A stretch of DNA of 64,000 bases from an uncultured Coriobacteriaceae bacterium (GTDB taxonomy: Bacteria; Actinomycetota; Coriobacteriia; Coriobacteriales; Atopobiaceae): the NCBI GenBank assembly GCA_902779675.1, contig CACZCK010000001.1, positions 62,001 through 126,000 on the forward strand, in the 5' to 3' direction. This document shows, in pieces, positions 50,895 through 58,855 of this stretch. The notes under the pieces are model-generated. The model was not told the DNA's origin and made no database searches. It saw only the letters and a list, made by a program, of their open reading frames with translations. How positions within the stretch are numbered: the stretch's first letter is position 1; every line of letters starts with the position of its first letter. Position numbers and translations under genes: made by a program.

Positions 50895-52565
50895 CTAGAG
50901 ACCCCGCACCGTCTTTGCCATGTTGTAGAAGTGCGCACCCACACGCTCCACATCGGAGACCAGCGCCAGGTAGTTGGCGCCCGCATCCGCGCTGCACTTT
51001 CCCTCGCTGATGCGATGTGCATGGTTGGCGCTCATCTCGGCAACCTGGTCGGAGATTGCAAGCTCGGTAACGCCTGCGTTCACAACCTCTTGCTCGTCCT
51101 CGTTCTCGTAGGCGCGCATGGTCTGACCAAAGATGGTCTCGACCATGTCGCCGAGCAGGCCGATCTCTTCCAGAGCCGTATCGGAGAAGCGATCGCCCTG
51201 CGCCAGGAGCTCCTCGCCGTACTCCACGATGTGCTTGGAGTAGTCACCCACGCGCTCCAGATCGGAGATGGACTTGAGCGCCGAGGAGAGGTACTCGCTG
51301 TCGGCCTCGCTCAGCTGGCCGCTAAAGAGCTTGGACGCGTAGCGTGCGATCTCACGGTTGAGGTAGTTGAGCTCCTCCTCGTTCTGGTCGAACGTCGTGC
51401 GGTCGGCATAGTCGGAGGTACGCACCATCTTGACCGCCGCCTCAAAGTTGCGCATCGCGATGCCCGCCATACCCATGATCTCGCTCTTGACCTGTTGGAC
51501 CGCAATGGGCGGCGAGGCAAGGAAGTTATCATCGAGGTAGAAGGTGGTAAGCGCACTCTCGGGCGCCTTGTCGTCGGCAACCATGCGCGTGACCAGGCTC
51601 ACCAGCAGGTCGGTCAGCGGCAGAATGAGAATCACGGCCACCACGTTGAACACCGTGTGGAACATGGCCAGCTGCACCTGCGGCATACCCGGGAAGAGCG
51701 CATTGAGGATCGAGCCAAAGCTCACCGAACCACCCGTAAACAGCTTGAGCGCCTGGCCCAGCAGCAGGAAGATGACCACACCTGCCACGTTGAAGATGAG
51801 GTGAATGTAGCTGGCACGCTTGGCGTTGGCCGAGCCCGTCATGCCCGCGATGACCGACACCACGCACGAGCCGATGTTGGAGCCCATGGTGAGGTAGATG
51901 CCCTGGTCGAGCGAGATGAGGCCCGCCACCACCATGGTGATGGCGACCGAGGTCATGACCGACGAGCTTTGGATGATGGCCGTGAGCACCGCGCCAATGA
52001 GCACGAGCAGCAGCACGCTGTTGATCGAGGCCAAGAAGCTCTTGACGCTGTCGAGCTCGGCAAAGGCCTCCATGGCGCCACTCATCATGGACAGGCCCAC
52101 AAACAGCATGCCAAAGCCGCAGAGGATGCCACCGAGCGTCTTGACCTTGTCTTTGTTGGCAAACGAGACGATGAAGGCGCCGATGCCCGCCAGGCCCGAG
52201 AAGATGACCGTGGAGGAGAGCCCTCCCTCGCCGCTGATGCCCCAGGCCACGATCTGGCCAGTGATGGTGGTGCCAATGTTGGCGCCGTAGATGACGGTGG
52301 CCGCCTGCGCCAAGCTCATGATGCCCGCATTGACAAAGCCGATGACAATGACCGTGGTAGCGCCGGAGCTCTGGATGGCCGCCGTGCCCAAGGCGCCCAT
52401 GCCGACGCCGAGCAGCTTGCTCTTGGCGGCAGAGGCAAACAGGTCGCGCAACTTGTCAGAGCCGAGGGACTCGAGGTTCGAGCTCATCATGCTGCAGGCG
52501 GTAAGAAAGACGCCGATACCAGCAAGGAGGGTCAGCACGGCCGTAGCCGTCATCACACCGTTCAT
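50895..52565 (-). CDS. Na+/phosphate cotransporter family protein with PhoU-like tail
   Basis: 556 residues. Two Na_Pi_cotrans repeats each carry a QSSGATTV / QSSSVMTS signature within paired hairpins (AIQSSGATTVIVIGFVNAG and AIIQSSSVMTSVAITMV). Residues from about 340 are cytosolic and PhoU-like (ISDLERVGDYSKHIVEYGEELL). This bacterial NptA-type architecture is common. It imports phosphate with Na+ or, in some clades, acts in phosphate sensing. GAGAGGACC precedes the ATG. Monocistronic, followed by a long palindrome. Confidence 0.92.
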   Translation of the reverse strand: MNGVMTATAVLTLLAGIGVFLTACSMMSSNLESLGSDKLRDLFASAAKSKLLGVGMGALGTAAIQSSGATTVIVIGFVNAGIMSLAQAATVIYGANIGTTITGQIVAWGISGEGGLSSTVIFSGLAGIGAFIVSFANKDKVKTLGGILCGFGMLFVGLSMMSGAMEAFAELDSVKSFLASINSVLLLVLIGAVLTAIIQSSSVMTSVAITMVVAGLISLDQGIYLTMGSNIGSCVVSVIAGMTGSANAKRASYIHLIFNVAGVVIFLLLGQALKLFTGGSVSFGSILNALFPGMPQVQLAMFHTVFNVVAVILILPLTDLLVSLVTRMVADDKAPESALTTFYLDDNFLASPPIAVQQVKSEIMGMAGIAMRNFEAAVKMVRTSDYADRTTFDQNEEELNYLNREIARYASKLFSGQLSEADSEYLSSALKSISDLERVGDYSKHIVEYGEELLAQGDRFSDTALEEIGLLGDMVETIFGQTMRAYENEDEQEVVNAGVTELAISDQVAEMSANHAHRISEGKCSADAGANYLALVSDVERVGAHFYNMAKTVRGL

Positions 52566-52725
52566 GAAAGGTCCTCTCCGATGCCTTGCGCTTACGCGCA
52601 GTTAAAATGGGGCAAACCTTTGTAATGATACGGCATGACTGTATTAGCTAATTGTCAGCTCTATGTAAAGGTGCGCAGGTATGCAGTGACTGGTAGCCAC
52701 ACTCGTTGACCCTCTGAGTTCCTCG

Positions 52726-53316
52726 TCAGAGCTCGACCTCGTGCCATCCATAGGCGTTGACCAAGCGCGTGCCGCTGGGGTGGGTGCGTTCGCGCTCGAT
52801 GACGCCATAGTTGAGATGCACGTGCCCGTGCAGCATGAGGCGTGGGTGGACCCAGTCGAGCAGCCCATTGAACGCATCGAAGCCTTGGTGCGGCGGGTCG
52901 GGAAGATCGCCGTGTCCACGCGCCGGGGCGTGGGTCACCAGCACATCGATGCCACCGGTCAGCGCGGCGCGCAGGCCAAGCGCCACCACGCGGCGGCGCA
53001 TCTGTGCCTGGTTGTAGCCCACGATGCCCTCGCGGTAGTCGAGTGAGCCCTCGAGCCCCGCAAAGCGCAGGCCGCCAAACTCCTCGATGCGGCCGTCGAG
53101 GTTGGTGCCGCCCAGATGCGGGTCGTCCTCGTACCGCACGTCATGGTTGCCGCGCACGTAGGCCAGCGGCGCGTTGGCAAGGGAGGCCACGCAATCCAGA
53201 TAGCCCGCGCTCAGGTCTCCGCACGAGACAACCAGGTCATAGCGCCCACGCTCCGCGTGCTCGAGGCGCGCAATGAGCAGGTCGTCCTCCACGTCTGCGA
53301 TGGCAAGAATCCTCAC
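52726..53316 (-). CDS. Calcineurin-like metallophosphoesterase
   Basis: 196 residues. The binuclear metal motifs are modified at the first position: MRILAIADVEDD (usual DxH replaced by DVE), then VSCGDLS, YVRGNHDVR, VTHAPARG and LHGHVHLN. The missing first His may lower activity or change metal use. The start is a GTG 11 nt after the stop of the ParB-like/BMP gene, so the two are probably co-transcribed. The substrate is unknown. Confidence 0.85.
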   Translation of the reverse strand: MRILAIADVEDDLLIARLEHAERGRYDLVVSCGDLSAGYLDCVASLANAPLAYVRGNHDVRYEDDPHLGGTNLDGRIEEFGGLRFAGLEGSLDYREGIVGYNQAQMRRRVVALGLRAALTGGIDVLVTHAPARGHGDLPDPPHQGFDAFNGLLDWVHPRLMLHGHVHLNYGVIERERTHPSGTRLVNAYGWHEVEL

Positions 53317-53327
53317 GGCCGACCGCC

Positions 53328-55274
53328 CTAGTCTTCCTGGGCGTCGGTCTGTGCGTCGATGACGCCCGAGGCTGCCACCGCATCGGCTCCCGCGGGCGAG
53401 AGCTCCCAGCTCTTGGGCAGGCGCCCGACCACATTCTCGTTGAGCCAGCGCATCGAGGCAATCTCCTCACCCGAGAGGCGCGGCGAGCCCTCCTCGCGCA
53501 CCACGACGCCCTTCTGAGCCACAAGCATCCCCTCGAACGGGTGCAGGCGCCCCTCCACGAGCGCCTGGCGCAGCGTCTGGACCAGCCTGCGCTGCCCCGT
53601 GGCCAGTCCCTCCCCCAGCTCGAGGCGCACCACGTCGGCGGACATGCCCCACCAGTAGTTGAGCGCGCGGTCGCGGTGGCTGCTGCCCTCCTTGCGCCAG
53701 CGGTCGTCGCGGATAGACCGCACGATCAGCTCGTAGTAGCGGCCCCAATCCCACACCGGCGTGGCCACGCGCTCGGTGGTGCTAGAGCGGTGCAGGCACG
53801 TGAGGCCCCAGGGCTCGGACGCGTCCAGCGGGTTGGGGTAGTCGCGCCCGGCAAGCACGTGCACGTCGTCGTCCTCAAGCTCGCGCTGCCAGTCGAAGCC
53901 CTCAGCTGCGACCCACTTGAGGTGAACCGTGCAGTACGGGTCGACCATCGACGCTCCGATGGCAAAGGCGTTGACCTCGGCGACGCTGCCAAAGATGGGC
54001 GAGGTGGCCAGGTAGCCCACGCGATGGTTCTCTGCCATGCCCGCTGCCAGGGCGCCCATCAGGAACTTGACCTCGTACATGCGGGCATAGAAGGTGCGCA
54101 CCGCACTCGAAGAGAGGTTGATGGAGCAGTTGATGACCGTCGTGGCGGGATGCGCCAGCGCGGCTCGGCGCGACTGCTCCATCTGGCGCGGGGAGGCCGT
54201 GACGATCACGTCGGCACCCTGCGAAACAGCGCTCGCGACGGCGTGGTCAAAGTCCTCGTCGGATGCCTTGCCAAAGAATGCCGAGGTCTCTACTTCGGAG
54301 CCCAGGCGCTGCTGCAGGTCCTGCCGGCCGCGCTCGTGCAGCGCCGTCCAACCAGAAGTAGAAGGGTCACGGTCGTACACAAAGGCGAGGCGCAGGGGCT
54401 TTGCTTGGCGCAGGGTCCGCGAGAGCCGCTTGGCCTTGGGAACGATCCCGTCCTTGCGTTCCATGGGGCTCTCGATGTAGTCGATGGCCTCCTCCTGGGC
54501 CGCCACGACCAGCTCCCCCCAGAGGCGCGCCACGCGCAGGTCCATCTCGCGGCTTGACACGTCCAGCGGGCCAGCCGTAGCGTACGACTTGAGATACAGA
54601 AGAAACGCGTCGCCCACGGTCTGGTCGAGCACCTTGCCACCGCGGGCCTCGTAGGACTGCTCAAACTGGTAGAGCGTGGTATGCAGGTGCCGGACCATAT
54701 CCTCGGACCACGGCTCGTCGAGCGTCTGGCCCAAAAGCGCTGCCAGTTGCTCGTAGCAGCCCTCGCGCGAGAACTCGATGCCGTAGAGCGGGCATGCTCG
54801 ATAGAAGCGCACGAACTCGTGGTAGCGACGGATATGCGGCTCGTCGGAGGGCTGGGGCATGACGCGCGTGACGCTCGCCGCAATGGTGGGAACGTCCAGC
54901 GAGCGCAGCACCGACACGCGCTTGTTGCCCTCCTGCACATAAAAGCGTTGCAGGTACTCGTAGACCACCACAGGGTCGCGGATGCCCTCCTCCACCTGCG
55001 CGTCGTACAGGCGGCTCCACTTGATGGCAAACTCGGTGTCGGCGTCGGCAATGGGCAGGAAGCCACACGAGAACACGTTGGAGCGGCCGCGCGTCCTGGT
55101 GCCCACCACGAGTTCCATGGGAATCTCGCACAGGCCCACGGGAACCTCGCCCGCCCCGCGGCTCCCCTCCAGGATGTCGTCGAGCGCCGGCAGGTATGGG
55201 TAGCGCCCCTGAGCAACCGCATCGCCCACCTCGCGCCGGCCGCGTTTGCATGCCTTGCGATAGTCCTCGATCAT
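53328..55274 (-). CDS. Cytosolic ParB/sulfiredoxin-like domain fused to a BMP-type nucleoside-binding domain
   Basis: 648 residues without a signal peptide or membrane helix. Residues 40-150 look like a ParB/Srx fold (IPMELVVGTRTRGRSNVF, DPVVVYEYLQRFYVQEGNKRVSVLR, where EGNKR is the ParB box II-like loop). A helical middle region follows (150-300). Residues 310-560 match the basic membrane protein (BMP/PnrA) periplasmic-binding fold: LRLAFVYDRDPSTSGWTALHERGRQDL, GADVIVTASPRQ, MYEVKFLMGALAAGM, VGYLATSPIFGSVAEVNAFAIGA. The C-terminus is a helical tail. GGGGGA precedes the ATG at 55274. Such BMP domains bind purine nucleosides, so this may be an intracellular sensor; the fusion's function is unknown. 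Confidence 0.8.
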   Translation of the reverse strand: MIEDYRKACKRGRREVGDAVAQGRYPYLPALDDILEGSRGAGEVPVGLCEIPMELVVGTRTRGRSNVFSCGFLPIADADTEFAIKWSRLYDAQVEEGIRDPVVVYEYLQRFYVQEGNKRVSVLRSLDVPTIAASVTRVMPQPSDEPHIRRYHEFVRFYRACPLYGIEFSREGCYEQLAALLGQTLDEPWSEDMVRHLHTTLYQFEQSYEARGGKVLDQTVGDAFLLYLKSYATAGPLDVSSREMDLRVARLWGELVVAAQEEAIDYIESPMERKDGIVPKAKRLSRTLRQAKPLRLAFVYDRDPSTSGWTALHERGRQDLQQRLGSEVETSAFFGKASDEDFDHAVASAVSQGADVIVTASPRQMEQSRRAALAHPATTVINCSINLSSSAVRTFYARMYEVKFLMGALAAGMAENHRVGYLATSPIFGSVAEVNAFAIGASMVDPYCTVHLKWVAAEGFDWQRELEDDDVHVLAGRDYPNPLDASEPWGLTCLHRSSTTERVATPVWDWGRYYELIVRSIRDDRWRKEGSSHRDRALNYWWGMSADVVRLELGEGLATGQRRLVQTLRQALVEGRLHPFEGMLVAQKGVVVREEGSPRLSGEEIASMRWLNENVVGRLPKSWELSPAGADAVAASGVIDAQTDAQED

Positions 55275-55497
55275 ACGTCCCCCGTCTCGCGCGCTTTGAC
55301 AGCTTGCGTCGATTTTAACGAGCAATAATGCATTCGCACCCTATTACAAGTCATATGCATATGCTCTCTATGCCTCCTGGCCGTGCACCAAGAGGTACAT
55401 GCACCGCAACCGAGACAAACCGCAGGCGCTCGCGCACGCCGCACCGCCGCTCAGCTACCATGAGAGTGCACAGATGAGCAAGGGGCGAGGTGAGGGC

Positions 55498-56247
55498 ATG
55501 GCCATCTTTCAGAATCAGCTCGTGATGAAGGCAGTCTTCTTTGTGGTGGTCTTTGTAGTCGCAGCCATCATCCAGCGCGTGGCCACCAAGGCCATCGAGC
55601 GCGTGCTGACGGTAGCCAATGTGCCCAGCGGTTCGATCTTTGTCAACATCGCCCGCGCGCTCGTGTGGTTCCTGGCCTTGTTGGCCGTGCTCGAACCGGT
55701 ATTTGGCATCCAACCCACGGCCTTTGTCGCAGCACTGGGCGTCGGGTCCATCGCGCTATCCTTTGGCCTGCAGAACACCATTGCCAACGTCTTCTCGGGC
55801 CTAGGGCTCATGCTCGCGCACGTCATCGAGCCGGGCGACTGGATCGAGGTGGGCAGCTACCAGGGCATGGTGACCGACATCACCTGGCGATCCACCACCA
55901 TCAGGTCGCTGGTGGGCGACGTGATCGTGATTCCCAACTCGGTGCTCAACACCACCACGCTGCGCAAGATGAGCCCCATCTCCGCGCGCTCCGTGACCAT
56001 TCCGCTCGACATCCATCCCGAAGCCGACATGGCCGAGGTGGAGCGCGACATCCGCGAGGCCGTCACCCGAGCTGTGACCGAATGGCGCGACCCCGAGCAG
56101 GACATCGCCCTCATCGAGCAGGGCTATGGCTCTTTTGGCTTCAGGCTGGACGTGCGCGTGCCACTGCGCACCATGGACGACTCCCTCGCCGCCCGCAGCG
56201 CCATCGTGCGTGCCTGCTCGGGCCGCAGCTGGCTGGCCAGGTGGTAG
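55498..56247 (+). CDS. Small mechanosensitive channel (MscS family)
   Basis: 249 residues. Two to three membrane helices including the pore helix region AALGVGSIALSFGLQNTIANVFSGLGLML, followed by the MscS beta domain (VIEPGDWIEVGSYQGMVTDITWRSTTIRSLVGDVIVIPNSVLNTTTL) and an alpha/beta C-terminal domain. Opens under membrane tension to release solutes. The start at 55498 has GAGGTGAGGGC upstream; ATGs at 55474 and 55399 are in frame but less convincing. It converges on the AAA ATPase gene with only 5 nt between stops. Confidence 0.9.
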   Translation: MAIFQNQLVMKAVFFVVVFVVAAIIQRVATKAIERVLTVANVPSGSIFVNIARALVWFLALLAVLEPVFGIQPTAFVAALGVGSIALSFGLQNTIANVFSGLGLMLAHVIEPGDWIEVGSYQGMVTDITWRSTTIRSLVGDVIVIPNSVLNTTTLRKMSPISARSVTIPLDIHPEADMAEVERDIREAVTRAVTEWRDPEQDIALIEQGYGSFGFRLDVRVPLRTMDDSLAARSAIVRACSGRSWLARW

Positions 56248-56252
56248 GGCCG

Positions 56253-56948
56253 CTAGCCGAGGCGCTCTCCTATAAAGTCCCGCATCACGCGCACCGCGTC
56301 GGTCTTGCGCCAATCGACCTCGCGCACATAACCGTCATCGAACGAGAGCACCTGGGCTCCTTCGGTCCCCAGGATGATGGGCGAATGCGTGGCCACGATG
56401 AACTGCGCGCCTTTCTCGACGGCCCCGAGCACGAGCTCCGACAGCTCGATCTGGCGGCGTGGCGAGAGGGCGGCCTCCGGCTCGTCGAGCAAAAAGAGGC
56501 TGCGGTTGGGGGCGTGGCGCAAAAACGAGAGGAAGCTCTCGCCGTGCGACTGGGCATGCCAGTCGGGCAGAGGCGGGCCGCCGAGGGCGTACTCGGTGTT
56601 TGCGGCCGTCGCCACGTTGTAGAAGCTCTCGGCGCGCAGGTACTGCCCCCAGCGTGGGCGCGAGAAGCCACGAACGAGCGTGAGCGCCTCGTGCAGCTCG
56701 GAGACGTCGTCGTAGCTGCTGTGCGCATAGTTGAGCGTTCCGCCCTCGCGGTTGAAGCCCGCTGCCACGGCGATAGCCTCCAGCAGCGTCGACTTGCCCG
56801 TGCCGTTCTCACCCGCAAAGATGGTCACGTCGCAAGAGAACTCCAGCGACTCCAGCCGCGTGAGCGCGAGGATGCCACGCAGGTAGGAGTCCCTGGGCAC
56901 GGCGTCCCAGTCTATAGTCAGGCTCCGTATGAACCGCGAGCTGAGCAT
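56253..56948 (-). CDS. Small AAA/ABC-type ATPase (RecF/SMC-like nucleotide-binding domain)
   Basis: 231 residues. Walker A GENGTGKST near residue 46, a signature-like FSRPRWGQYLRAESF, Walker B SLFLLDEPEAALSP and switch THSPIIL. The layout matches AAA_21/AAA_23 predicted ATPases. AAGGGGGG precedes the ATG at 56948. Many homologues are single genes of unknown role; some are halves of defence systems (with OLD-type or TOPRIM partners), but no nuclease partner is adjacent here. The gap upstream is palindrome-rich. Confidence 0.85.
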   Translation of the reverse strand: MLSSRFIRSLTIDWDAVPRDSYLRGILALTRLESLEFSCDVTIFAGENGTGKSTLLEAIAVAAGFNREGGTLNYAHSSYDDVSELHEALTLVRGFSRPRWGQYLRAESFYNVATAANTEYALGGPPLPDWHAQSHGESFLSFLRHAPNRSLFLLDEPEAALSPRRQIELSELVLGAVEKGAQFIVATHSPIILGTEGAQVLSFDDGYVREVDWRKTDAVRVMRDFIGERLG

Positions 56949-57026
56949 GACAGCCCCCCTTCGCTCCTGCAGCGTCACCATGCAATGCTAGCAACCATCA
57001 TCGACAGCAAGTGCCGTCAGGTTCAC

Positions 57027-57055
57027 GGTGTTTTGGAGAGTATCCCCAAAACACC
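57027..57055. repeat. Perfect 10-bp hairpin
   Basis: GGTGTTTTGG (57027-57036) pairs with CCAAAACACC (57046-57055). It is the first of several palindromes in the 56.95-57.42 kb gap, which holds no convincing ORF. Confidence 0.6.
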
Positions 57056-57083
57056 AAGGCTTTCCGTTGGAGAGCGGTGAAAT

Positions 57084-57238
57084 CCGTTCAAGTAACGCCG
57101 TTAGTGTGTCACGTTCGAAGGCGTCGAAAGTATTCGGTGCTTTTTGGGACGGGAAACCCCCAGCTCAGAGCTTGTCGGTCGATTGAACATCGCTATCGAG
57201 CGGGAAAGGTTGACACACTAACGGCGTTTCTTGAACGG
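57084..57238. repeat. 155-bp MITE-like element with 28-bp terminal inverted repeats
   Basis: Left arm 57084-57111 (begins CCGTTCAAGTAACGCCG) and right arm 57211-57238 (ends TTGAACGG) are inverted copies of 28 bp differing at one position. The 99-bp centre has no ORF. A target-site duplication is not obvious. Confidence 0.7.
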
Positions 57239-57256
57239 TTCTGCCTTGATTTCCCC

Positions 57257-57342
57257 GTGACACTAGGGGGCTACCCCATTCTGCCCGGGCTGGACACTAG
57301 GGGGTAACCCCCTAGTGTCACCCCCTAACCCCCTAGTGTCGA
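57257..57342. repeat. Nested GACACTAGGGGG palindromes
   Basis: GACACTAGGGGG at 57259-57270 and 57293-57304; its complement CCCCCTAGTGTC at 57308-57319 and 57329-57340. The inner pair makes a 12-bp stem with a 3-nt loop; the outer pair encloses it. GAACGGTTC (57233-57241) and GAACCGTTC (57357-57365) flank the whole. Confidence 0.75.
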
Positions 57343-57377
57343 CCGCTTGTAGACCTGAACCGTTCGGAGCACCCCCA

Positions 57378-57414
57378 CAAACGCAAACAGGCCAGAGGTT
57401 GTATCCCTCTGACC
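57378..57414 (-). terminator. Terminator of tRNA-Thr
   Basis: GGCCAGAGG (about 57390-57398) pairs with CCTCTGACC (57406-57414). On the minus strand it is followed by TGTTTGCGTTTG. It begins 13 nt after the tRNA 3' end. Confidence 0.75.
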
Positions 57415-57426
57415 TGCGAAAAGTCG

Positions 57427-57502
57427 TGGAGCCGGATAGCAGACTCGAACTGCTGGCCTACGCATTACGAGTGCGTCGCTCTACCAACTGAGCTAATCCG
57501 GC
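57427..57502 (-). tRNA. tRNA-Thr (anticodon CGT)
   Basis: A complete 76-nt cloverleaf on the minus strand: acceptor stem GCCGGAT/ATCCGGC, D arm GCTCAGTTGGTAGAGC, anticodon stem ACGCA/TGCGT with loop CTCGTAA (anticodon CGT, reads ACG), T arm AGCAG-TTCGAGT-CTGCT, discriminator T and an encoded CCA end. The only tRNA gene in the window. Confidence 0.97.
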
Positions 57503-57616
57503 CTATGTGTGCTGCCATGCAGCGATTTATTACTATACCCAACAACCCATGCCCATTTCAAGCCCCAGTTGCGGCGATTCGCAGACTTCCCAGAACCGCC
57601 CAGGAGCCCGCATGGC

Positions 57617-58807
57617 CTACAGCAGGTGCAGGATCCCGCGCACAAGGCGCTCGAAGCTGTCGGCGTTGCGCTGCGCCTCCTCGAGCACGCTCTGGTGCGT
57701 CACCGAGCCGTCGCCCGAGTAGTTGGCCGCCAGCGTGAGCCCCAGCACGTTCATGCCCAGCGCCTTGGCCGCAATGACCTCGAGCACGGTGGACATGCCC
57801 ACGTAGCTCACGCCCAGGCTCGCCAGCATGCGCACCTCGGCCGGAGTCTCGAAGCTCGGGCCCACCACGCCTGCATACACGCCCTCCTCCACGGCAATGC
57901 CCAGGTCGTCGGCCACGCCGCGCGCAATGGTGCGCAGGTAGGGGCTGTAGGCGTCGCACATGTCGACAAAGGGGGTCTCCAGGCCGCGCTGGCTGGCGTC
58001 GCCCACCAGCGGGTTGACGCCCGTCAGGTTGAGGTGGTCGGTGAGGATGCCCAGACCCGTGTGCGCATTGCCCGGAATGGCACCCGTGGCACAGGCAAAC
58101 ACGATGTCGCGGCAGCCCAGACGGTGCGCGTGGCGCACGAGCGCGGTGACCTCGGCCGCCGAATAGCCCTGGTACAGGTGGATGCGTCCGGGATACACCA
58201 CCACGGGCACGTCGTCAACGGTACCAACCGTGGCCTCAAAGCGGTGTCCGCTGATGGGACGCGCGTCGGCGGGGAAGCCGTCGATGTCGTGGTAGTCGAT
58301 CCGTCGCACCGGATGCACCAGCGAGCTCAGATGCCCCAGGCCCGTGCCCAAGACGATGGCCACCGGATGCTCCACGGACGGCTTGCAGCTCTCCACGACT
58401 TCCTCGGTCACCATGCAGATCCCCTCTCCTTCCAGCAGCTGGGCATAAACGCCATTGCCGCGCGTGAGCTTACCTGAGTAAGTTCCATCGTAAACAAAAC
58501 CGACGCCGCAGGAGGGACTCCGTGCCTTGAGAACGGCCAGCGATGCCCCACAGTTGCGGGCGGCCAGAGCGCAGGCCTGAGCCCCGCGCGCAAAGGCGGC
58601 GGTGACGTCGGTCCCGTCGCGCAGCTGCACGCGATCGCCCACCTGCTCGGCGGGAGGCCGTGGCACGGGCAGGCCGCCGGCCGTCTCGGGACACACGGGA
58701 TGCACGCGCACGCGGCTCGCCAGCTGCCGCACGGCCTCGTTCGGCTTGCTGCCGCCGTCGTAGCGGCAGGCCTCCCCCAACAGACAGGCACTCACGACCA
58801 CGTCCAT
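57617..58807 (-). CDS. DUF523 domain fused to purine nucleoside phosphorylase
   Basis: 396 residues. Residues 1-140 are a complete DUF523 domain: SACLLGEACRYDGGSK, VCPETAGGLPVPRPPAE, GTDVTAAFARGA, LKARSPSCG and GNGVYAQLLEGEGI, with the conserved Cys residues (8, 14, 39, 100). Residues 147-396 match trimeric-type PNP: AIVLGTGLGHL, VVYPGRIHLYQGYS, NLTGVNPLVG, YAGVVGPSFETPAEVRML and SYVGMSTVLEVIAAKALGM, LTLAANYSG. It should cleave purine nucleosides phosphorolytically; DUF523 has no established activity but its Cys pattern suggests metal or cluster binding. It is the last gene of the HPF-led cluster. Confidence 0.88.
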   Translation of the reverse strand: MDVVVSACLLGEACRYDGGSKPNEAVRQLASRVRVHPVCPETAGGLPVPRPPAEQVGDRVQLRDGTDVTAAFARGAQACALAARNCGASLAVLKARSPSCGVGFVYDGTYSGKLTRGNGVYAQLLEGEGICMVTEEVVESCKPSVEHPVAIVLGTGLGHLSSLVHPVRRIDYHDIDGFPADARPISGHRFEATVGTVDDVPVVVYPGRIHLYQGYSAAEVTALVRHAHRLGCRDIVFACATGAIPGNAHTGLGILTDHLNLTGVNPLVGDASQRGLETPFVDMCDAYSPYLRTIARGVADDLGIAVEEGVYAGVVGPSFETPAEVRMLASLGVSYVGMSTVLEVIAAKALGMNVLGLTLAANYSGDGSVTHQSVLEEAQRNADSFERLVRGILHLL

Positions 58808-58855
58808 GGCAGCTCCTCACGCTTCTTGCTGGCCCCGACGGCTGGCAACCACCTG

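Noticed and set aside
50844..52625. A 593-codon plus-strand frame opposite the Na/Pi cotransporter
   Set aside because: It is the antisense shadow of an intact NptA-type gene; the composition is extremely rich in His, Asp, Glu and Arg with no fold.
56253..56948. Anti-phage defence system around the AAA ATPase
   Set aside because: The ATPase alone is compatible with many roles. No nuclease, TOPRIM or toxin partner is encoded beside it, and the next gene is an MscS channel.
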